From Agrypnia vestita (Eukaryota > Arthropoda > Insecta > Trichoptera > Phryganeidae), in the NCBI GenBank assembly GCA_016648135.1, contig JADDOH010001521.1:1-64000 (forward strand): DNA of 64,000 nucleotides, in the 5' to 3' direction. Shown here piece after piece: positions 56,298 through 64,000 of the stretch (within the stretch, counting starts at the first letter, position 1; each line of letters starts with the position of its first letter). The notes beneath the pieces are model-generated. The model had not been told where the DNA came from, made no database searches, and saw only the letters and a list, made by a program, of their open reading frames with translations. Position numbers and translations under genes: made by a program.

Positions 56298-56775
56298 TAT
56301 ATTATAGATGTTTCACAGAGACGAAACTGTATTTTAAGGGAGAGTAGGTATAGAAGTCTTTTTGGATATAAAATTAAAATAATATTTCTGGCGTACCCTA
56401 GTGCAATGATAGAAATTCGGATGAATTCCATTAGACAGATGAAGTATATAGCTAAAAAAAAACTCCAAATCAAATATTGATGTCTCATTTAGCGACATCT
56501 GTGGTCATTCAAGGGGAATGAAAAAGCTTTGGGGCCGGTCGCGGTGAGGATCTTTGCAACTCACATGTAAAACGCGGCATATAATTTAAAAATATACAAC
56601 TTACAAAAATTAGTAGACATGGTATTCTATCATTGGTGGAAATCGCGAACGCTGCATATGTGTAAAGTGATCACTTAAGCCAACCATACGATAGGTCGTA
56701 AGTCCTATGTACACCCAAAAAGACTTCTATACCTTCTATACAGTTTCGTCTCTGTGAGACATCTATACCTTAATT
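56298..56775. repeat. RepB copies 6 and 7 as an inverted pair
   Basis: 56298-56372 (plus; TAGATGTTTCACAGAGACGA, TATAGAAGTCTTTTTGG) and 56490-56775 (minus; same end plus GTGATCACTTAAGCCAACC and the far end GCAACTCACATGTAAAACG) face each other. Arms of about 75 bp can pair. Confidence 0.7.
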
Positions 56776-57489
56776 AATTATTGATGTCTAAAATATTCTT
56801 ATCGATCCAGCTTATTTTAAAATGGCACCTTTAGATCTTGATCCAGAGTGACCATGATTTCATTCCATGTAAAAGTACAGGGAGCACATGGCATCGTATC
56901 ATTTTTATTCGCAAATCTAAGTTGAGGTACGATTTATCAAAGTTACACCAAAGCTAAAAGAAAAATTCTTAACCTAGCTACGGAATTTTCTTGTGTTCCT
57001 ATTGTATGCCGTGCGATATATGCAAGTTTGTGTGGTGGCACGAGCGAATAATTAATAAACTCACAATCTATTGCACTAAATTCATTGCTGATAAATTGAG
57101 GTTACAAGTGAAATTACATTAACAAGATTAAATGCTCCTAGTCCATTGGAAGGTCAACGACGGAATGAAACAAAAAAGATGGCGAGAGCGGCAAGCGGCG
57201 TAACACTCTTCTTGGCCTCTAAGTGGTTAGCCACTTACAGTAAGGCCTTTCTAGACTATGGCCCATATTCACCTTATATACCTTTAAAATGATAAAAGTA
57301 AATTTATTACAATCATCAGTTTTTTCCTTTCTTGTGAATAATACTCATTCCACATATACAGATGCAAGGTTTACGTAATCATAAGAATAGTAATTGAACT
57401 CGATTTTTTAACATATAAGATGTTTATTTTCTTTTACCTTTATCCTATAGAATACAAAGAACCTTAATAATAACAATAAATGTTTTCTT

Positions 57490-57560
57490 TATATTCACCA
57501 TATATTTGTTAAAAATACCAATATGCTTCGGGGCCAATGGTCCCTTTATCAGGACAACGA
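57490..57560 (-). other. Hammerhead-like motif
   Basis: Minus strand: CTGATAA (57552-57546), A, stem GGGACC/GGCCCC with loop ATT and one A/C mismatch, then GAAGCATATTGG and TTTTTAACAAA. Box 1 and box 2 each carry one change. Confidence 0.4.
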
Positions 57561-57768
57561 ATATTAAAAAAAAATATCAAAAAGAAAAGTATTGATAAAA
57601 ACAAAATGAAATGAGAGAAGAATAAATAATTAAATATGTACTAATACAATAACAAATTTTAAATATATATTTAACTATTTGTTAAAAAGATCTGGTTATT
57701 TATAATATTCAATTAACTGTTCACAATTCTTCTTATTTTCAATTTTTTTTTGATTTATCAATCTCTCA

Positions 57769-57957
57769 TTTTTTTTTTTTTTTTAAATAGAGATGCGAAC
57801 ACGGAATACGTATCACATCAATATTCTTACTATTTTCAAACTAAGCTAAACGCTTGTGCTATGAAAATAGGACTAACTTGCTGGTCTGGGCTGAGATTCG
57901 AACCCGCGACCTTTAGATCACGAGGCGAGTGTCTCAACCACAAGACCAACAAGCTCT
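57769..57957 (-). repeat. SINE-A copy 8 (full length)
   Basis: Full-length minus-strand copy with an A-run tail (T-run 57769-57784 on plus), TTCGCATCTCTATTT, the family body and a complete tRNA-like head with GGGTTCGAATCTCAG (box B). By eye the closest to copy 7. Confidence 0.88.
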
Positions 57958-57959
57958 AT

Positions 57960-60170
57960 ATTTTTTTTGTAAAATTGTAAACTCTTATAATATCAAGATG
58001 ATTATTATAAAATTCGTCATAATTGTTGCCACTCCCAATATCTTATGTGTTCTTTAACTCAAACATCAAAATTTCTACACGTTTTTCCCATACAAAAATA
58101 AATATAAATCAATTTATAATACTTATACTCTCCCAAACATTGATTATTTTTCCAGCATATTATTTATAAGCAACAAAAGTATCCTTTAGAAAAATTTTAA
58201 TGAAATGCAAACGAAAAACAACAACAAAAAAAATGTTGAATATGCTTGAATTTGAATCAGGTAAATCGGAATATAAAATATAATGTTTTGGTTCAAATTA
58301 TAATTGCCCAAATATTTTAATAATAGAATCAAACGTAATAAGTATTTTGATTCTTACATTTTTAGAAGTGAGATAAAATAACAGAAGAAAAACTAAAATA
58401 TTTCACAAAGTTGTTTAATGTACAAAGAACGTAAATAGTCGACCGAAAGGAGATAATAAAATCTCATAGTTCCCACAGGGATAAAATATCTTGACAAAAT
58501 ATGGCGAAAAACATTATGTTACCAATTTAAATATACTTCTTAATGTTTTTAAATTAATCAATCGTTATATCACGGCTTAGACCATATTATATAAAATAAG
58601 ATAATAAAATAAATAAATGAGATTAACATTGTGTATTTGAAAATATTATTTTCTATATTATTACATGAATATAATTAAGTTTACAAATATACGTGACGTT
58701 TTGTGCTTCTTTATGTGATGGTCCGGTTTTGTCCTTCTTTATGTGATGGTCCGGTTTTGTCCTTCTTTATGTGATGGTCCGGTTTTGTCTTTCTTTATGT
58801 GATGGTCCGGTTGTATCAATGAAACACTGGCGTTACTTCACAAGTTTATTCTGATGTAATACAACAATATGAATAATACAACAATTGATTTATCTTACAC
58901 CGCGCACCTTCACAAGCCAGTCCCTCCATCTCGAATGGCTCGCGTCCCCCTGTGACGTCACCACACCATACATACATATGCGCCCGCATACATACACAAA
59001 AACGCGTAAGTATTTATAACTAAATATATATTTTTATTTTGTTTTAATTATATTGTACATACAGGTGTTGATTATTACATATCATATATTTGCATGACAG
59101 AATAAGAATGAATGAACAATATTAGAAAAGTGAAAAGGGATAATATGATGTCGTAAAAATAAAATATATGTAGGAGCATTAAACATTAAAAAATTAAGAA
59201 GGTATTATTGTGGCATTTAAAAAGATATAATGATTATTTTTGATAAAAAAAAATTTCGATTGAATTCTTGAGTAGATTTTTCAATTTAGTTTAGAAATTT
59301 CTATAATTTTTTTCATCGTCTTCATTTTATTGTGAAGAACATTAATAAATTACATAATATTCCTTGAAAGGTGAAATAATGTTGGATTGTGCTTGTATTA
59401 CATTTAGATAACAAGAAATTTCCAGCTTATCTCATTACATTGTGTGAATTTGAAGTATTACAAATTTTGGATAAATTTTATTAATATTTAGGATGTTATA
59501 AATGTTTTTAAAGGTTCCCTTTTTGGGAATATTGAAGATTTCCTCAAAATCATGTTGATAATTACTCTCTGAACTATTTCCACTGCAACTATATTAGACT
59601 TTAAATAAAATATTAAAAATATTTTTCTATCAAAATATTAATTAATCTATCTATTTTCCGGTTAACAGCTGATATCATACATCATTAGGAGAAATAGATA
59701 AAAAAATATTAATGTTGATGATGAATTAGAATTACTTGCTTGCAATATCTTGATTTAAACGTAACTGCAATAACAAAAGCTTACGTTGGTTTTAAAAAAG
59801 ACAGATTGATAAAGTTATCAAAATTTATGCAATATTTTGAAATTGTTCTTTTACCGTATTTTTTTATCGCCAAAAACATTAGCTCGAAAAATTCATATCT
59901 TTCCCTTCACCTTAAATCACTCCTGAAAAATTCCGAGAATCGTTTAAGGAAACCTTTAAAAAAAGAATTCCCCCAGTTGGGATTGAATAAAAGTTTCACC
60001 GAACGGTTCCATAATTTTTCCATATCAAATTTAACTTATCGCTTAAAACGTACCAAAGTCATTGTCTTTTCGTCAGCTGCGGATAACAAAAATATAAAAG
60101 AAATAAAACGGAGAGATTGAAATTTTTATCACGAATGGAGTTTGCAAGTTCGACATCATAAAATATCAAT
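57960..60170. other. AT-rich stretch; no gene recognised
   Basis: Apart from the 28-bp tandem repeat at 58706-58815, no feature is supported. A 126-codon plus-strand frame at 59740-60120 is Lys/Ser/Asn-rich with no known domain, start context or splice signals I can defend. Confidence 0.4.
58706..58815 (+). repeat. 28-bp minisatellite, four units
   Basis: Units start at 58706, 58734, 58762 and 58790, each CTTCTTTATGTGATGGTCCG followed by GTTTTGTC. The first three are almost identical, the fourth has C to T at its first base and loses its end. Very low divergence suggests recent expansion. Confidence 0.92.
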
Positions 60171-60179
60171 TTCCACTGA

Positions 60180-60485
60180 AATCACGTAGGTCGTTTTCTC
60201 CCCGGGCCCGCCCCGCTCCGGTCCTGCTGCGAGAGATGTCACGACAATCATATTCCGCCAGGGCCGGAGCTAAACGATGTTTTTATATATTTTTTATGCC
60301 CTAAAATTACGTTTAGATTTCGGCGCTGGCTGCCTCCACAGCCGTAGTAATGGTCGCTCCCTTTTATTTTTTATCACAGACGAAGGTGAGAGGGAAAGGG
60401 ATGACCCGTGGGGGGTGAAAGGAGGGAAGAGCCTTCGTGTGTGGAATACTCATTGCCGAATCTTCATCGCAATGGTCCGGGAATG
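60180..60485. other. GC-rich island
   Basis: CCCCGGGCCCGCCCCGCTCC, GCTGGCTGCCTCCACAGCCG and GACCCGTGGGGGGTGAAAGG stand out in AT-rich DNA. A 69-codon frame (60277-60486) shows no domain. Possibly regulatory or a noncoding conserved element. Confidence 0.3.
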
Positions 60486-60660
60486 AAATTGTATGAGGAT
60501 ACGTAAAATCCTTTCGAGGACCTCTTTCCAACATATATTAACTCCTTCTAACATTATTATATTTCATTACCAGAGAGTATAAGTGAAGTACATTATCCCA
60601 GAGCCTATCGAGTTCTGGTACTACATTACGTAATTTCTGTCTAAATTTTTGCTTTTATAT

Positions 60661-60806
60661 GAGTGGCTTGTTGGTGTAGTGGTCATTGTGAAGGGCTTGC
60701 CTGTTGGTCAGTAGTTTGAGCCCCATTCCATGACACCGGCGAGTTCTATTTTTATGGCACCATTGATGCGACATGTATTCTGTCTTCGCAACTTTATTTT
60801 ATTTAA
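60661..60806 (+). repeat. SINE-A copy 9 (subfamily 2)
   Basis: TTGTTGGTGTAGTGGTCATT head, CAGTAGTTTGAGCCCC (box B region), ACACCGGCGAGTTC, ATGCGACATGTATTCTG and a TTTATTTTATTTAAA end. Shares the variant head with 1430-1600. Confidence 0.7.
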
Positions 60807-61127
60807 AAAGAATTTCGTTCTACCTCTTCGAGAGTTGGTCAAATTCTTTATAACTTAAGCACTTAATCTTAAATTGCAATTAAATGCGCAATCGCACACC
60901 CTCGAAAATAAACAGAAAGCTTTTGTCAATAAACATAATGTATGAAGAAAGATTAAATATTATTTATTTAGAATATTTTGGGTATGTCCAAATTTTTCAA
61001 GAACACAATACTCTATTTTATCCTCAGGGGGACACTCCAATCAAAATATACATATCTTATTATTAATGGCTACATCTGTTTTGAACAATGGGAATGACAA
61101 AGTTTTCTACTGCAGTTGGTAAGTTGG

Positions 61128-61332
61128 AGGTAGAAAAAATGCAACTCACATACGAAACAAGTTGTGCAAGTTAATAGATGTGGTAGTTTATCGTGGGTGG
61201 AATTGGTGAACGTTATATTGTGTAAAGTGAAGCACTTACGCCAGCCGCACGACAGCCTATGAACACCCAAAAATATCCACACCTACTTTCCCATATAAAA
61301 ATATAGCTTCGTTTCTATGAAACATCTATAAG
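61128..61332 (-). repeat. RepB copy 8
   Basis: Minus-strand copy with the far end (GCAACTCACATACGAAACAA), GGTGAACGTTATATTGTGTA and GCTTCGTTTCTATGAAACAT. Similar in extent to copy 7. Confidence 0.65.
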
Positions 61333-61732
61333 ATATTCTTTAAATTATTTCCATTAAACTGTGCTTAAGCCAGGGTAATATAAAAATATACATCAAGTTT
61401 AAAAAATATCATTTTCTGCTGTACATGGAAAATCTTTTGCTCATTTTAGAGTAACATAAAAATTTCCTACTAACAAAGAAAACATGGAAAACATAGTAAA
61501 AGTGAGGAAAACTAGGAGTTCTCGAAAGCTGTTTCAGTGAAAAATTGAATAACACAATCAGTTACTTGTGCACGAGTTTACAGAGCAAAAAATAAAGTTT
61601 TGCATTGGTAACATTGTTACAATATAAAGAGGTACACACTCCGAAGCGTATTGCAGAAATTTAAAATAAAGGTAATAACATTCAACACCTCTATTTACAC
61701 AAACAAAAATGTATTTGTCGAATCTTACTCAC

Positions 61733-61856
61733 ATTAATTAAGATAAATTATAGAAATCTCACATAAATGAAGCTATGAATATGAGAAACTTGTATGGAGG
61801 TCTTTTAATATGATAGCCTAGGGCTTGCAACCTATATGAGCTGGCTTAAGTGAAGT
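61733..61856 (+). repeat. RepB copy 9
   Basis: TAGAAATCTCACATAAATGA, GAAACTTGTATGGAGGTCTT, TAGCCTAGGGCTTGCAACC and GAGCTGGCTTAAGTGAAG in order. Confidence 0.65.
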
Positions 61857-61964
61857 TAAACCTTATCGATTTTAAGCGACATACCTATTTATTTTTAAAA
61901 AGTTAAGGTTATTATTACGGTCGTTGGACATATTTATGTGTTAAATAAAACGGATATCTAATAA

Positions 61965-62128
61965 GAGCCGTCCATTTTACTGAGAAGCTAATCTCGACGT
62001 TTCGCTGAAGTCTTATTCAATGTCATCAAGAGAGCATCCTATCACGATGGAGGTGTAGGCCGAACTGAATAAGACTTCAGCGAGACGTCGGACGTCGAGA
62101 TTTGCTTCTCAGTAAAATAAACGGTTCG
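61965..62128. mobile_element. Fold-back repeat with hammerhead-like motif
   Basis: Inverted arms 61967-62019 and 62063-62127: ATTTTACTGAGAAGC.AATCT, CGACGT and CGCTGAAGTCTTATTCA match their complements. On the minus strand TTGATGA (62029-62023), a stem with TTGAA/TTCAG, then GAAACGTCG give a hammerhead-like order. Penelope-like terminal repeat is a candidate source. Confidence 0.6.
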
Positions 62129-62129
62129 T

Positions 62130-63050
62130 ATAAAATATATTTTTTACTTTTATTTAATTATTAAGAGTAAATATTATCAATGAAACTTACCATTCGTTTA
62201 TGTGTAACGTCAAAGTATGACAAAATATAGTAACTGAAATTATAAGATATTTTTGTCATAAATTTTATAAAAATATGAAAAAACAGGGTTGATACAAATT
62301 CCTAAAAATATTTTATTTTTCCTTTTTGTCATATTTTACATATTTCCATGAATTTTTATTTATTTTTGGTACCAAGAAAAAAGTCTCAAAAACTAAACTA
62401 AAATTTAAGATGGTGTAAGCATGCGAAACTCTTTATTGGGCGATGATGTACATAGAAGTTATTTGAATCATAGTTATCATACGATTTTTGAATACATATT
62501 AATGATAATCTTTTGATAGTTGCATTTAAAACTAATATGAATCAAAACATGTTCATACAATAAATATTCCTTGTTCGTAGAATTATGAAAAAAATCATTT
62601 TTATTTTTTTTTGTTTATTTAAATCGTTTCCAAATTAAAAAAATATACACTTTTATATTTATTCTTGACTAATGATAGTATTTTGGAGGACTGGTTTTCA
62701 TTAAAATAATAGTTTTTATGCGTTTGTTTTATTTTTCTATATTTTGTATAACTTGTAATATTTAGTTACTATTTTTTTATACGGAATAAAGTATCATTTA
62801 ACAAAATAATACACATTAAGAAACAATTTTTTAAATAGCTTAAAATGATGTAATGAAAAAAAATAATTAAGAGAAGATAATTCAAAACTATCATTAAAAT
62901 ACAAAAACAAATAATTAAATGTGATATTTAAAATTAAAAATATTAGAAAAAAATGTTAGATCAAAACATTATAAATAATTGCCATTCTCCTTATCAGATA
63001 AAGAAAACTAGAGTTTATGTCCACTGTTGGTATCTGTAATATCTAAATAT
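62130..63050. other. AT-rich stretch, nothing recognised
   Basis: No coding frame or repeat copy supported. Confidence 0.5.
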
Positions 63051-63246
63051 AATAATTCGTTGTCTGGGTGTCTGTCCGTCCATCCGTCTATCTGACTGTC
63101 TGTCCCCGTCATTTCGTGTAATATTCGTAATTTCGTTCGAATTCACGGCTAAAAAAACAAATTAAATGGCTGGAGATGGGAGATGGACCCCAGGCCAGCA
63201 AACCCGAAGGCGGCAACGATAGCGATGTTGCTACCGCTGCCTCTCG
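63050..63246 (-). repeat. SINE-C copy 2
   Basis: Colinear with 37922-38105: GGTAGCAACATCGC head, a mutated box B (GGGGTCCATCTCC), GCCATTTAATTTG, GTGAATTCGAACGAAATTAC and the degenerate (GACA)n/(GACG)n run. Confidence 0.7.
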
Positions 63247-63514
63247 AATGCGAACCAATGTTCCGTCATTTTTGACAGGTAACAGATAGTAAAAATAATA
63301 AATCTTAAAAATTTATGCTAGACTTGTTCAATATCACTAGAATGAACAGTATAGTTTAGCTACCATGCCACCATACCATAGATTTGTGAATTGAAATCCC
63401 TATTGTTCTATGTGTACCTTGATCAGGGGGGATTATAAATAATTTCACTACTTTGCATTTGACAAGAATTTTTTAATATATTTTTTATTTTAACGACGTT
63501 TTTAATTATTGCAA

Positions 63515-64000
63515 TTTACCCATACCACTGCGTCCGGGTTCCCCCGGTGCAGATTAAACTCTTGTTTTAAATGTATACTTCTAAGATATTTCATGTAATG
63601 ATTTGGTGTAAATGACATATTTGATCTGCGGTAAATGTTAAAGGTTACTGAGATGTTTAATTTGATGAGGATCAATACTGAATTGGTCAAAATGCTGGAT
63701 GGCATTATAACTAAGTTATACATTTGATGGAATTTTATAGACAAAAAGGGTTATTGTAAGTTATTCTTAAAATATAGATATAGGCTACCGCTGACTTTGA
63801 TGTAAATAATTTAATTTTACACAATTCTTTCCTGCACGATATTTTTATAACGGATTAGGCAGCTTTTCCATAAGAGCGCTTAAGCCGCAAAAAATTTCCC
63901 GACTTGATTCACTAATACCATTGATGCTTGGCGCCTATATGTGCGAGGGAAATGTTTATTATATTAAAATATTTCTGGAGAAATGCAACTCATCTTTACT
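63515..64000 (-). repeat. RepH copy 3 (runs off the window)
   Basis: The minus strand matches 45364-45890 for nearly its whole length (TTGCGGCTTAAGCGCTCTTA, GCGGTAGCCTATATCTA, ACCCTTTTTGTCTATAAAAT, CACCAAATCATTACATGAA). Continues past 64000. No coding sequence seen. Confidence 0.65.

Noticed and set aside
58706..58815. CRISPR array
   Set aside because: 28-bp units are contiguous with no spacers, and the DNA is eukaryotic.
59740..60120. 126-codon plus-strand open frame as a gene
   Set aside because: AT-driven composition rich in Lys, Asn and Ser, no domain, no promoter or splice context.

Overview
This is animal, most likely insect, nuclear DNA. It is strongly AT-rich, has no prokaryotic gene layout, and carries tRNA-derived SINEs, Jockey/RTE-type non-LTR retrotransposon remains, a Tc1/mariner-superfamily transposon and many fold-back repeats. 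I could not recognise any host protein-coding exon, tRNA or rRNA. The window reads as a long intergenic or intronic stretch filled by transposable elements (TEs) of different ages, separated by short GC-richer islands that may be regulatory. The species cannot be told from the sequence.

Two elements carry long coding sequence. At 35906-37212 lies a Tc1/mariner-superfamily transposon that looks complete: 49-bp terminal inverted repeats with one mismatch, TA on both sides, and an uninterrupted 359-codon transposase whose catalytic spacing fits a DD41D type. At 53177-55401 (minus strand) lies a 5'-truncated Jockey-type retrotransposon with an almost complete reverse transcriptase. It is broken by one TAA and appears to have inserted into an older repeat (RepB).

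The rest is mostly relics. About sixteen non-LTR fragments are present, mostly the C-terminal end of the RT polyprotein plus 3' end (e.g. 7552-8290, 13325-13860, 14017-14990, 24855-25390, 30420-30960, 33845-34320, 42960-43675, 46465-47190). Several 3' ends carry a stem-loop. SINE-A has nine copies; SINE-B and SINE-C have two each. Unclassified dispersed families are named here for convenience: RepB (about nine copies, concentrated at 48-62 kb), RepH (three copies, one with a Helitron-like end), MITE-M, MITE-G, RepE and a solo-LTR-like family at 23.0, 28.4 and 44.0 kb.

The most unusual signal is a short motif of hammerhead-ribozyme type: CTGANGA, a small stem-loop, then GAAAC/GAAAT. It recurs in about ten places on both strands with changed but still pairing stems. 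In three places it sits in or beside long inverted repeats (21.6, 33.5 and 62.0 kb), as in Penelope-like element terminal repeats. All repeat grouping was done by eye inside this window; no database or folding program was used.
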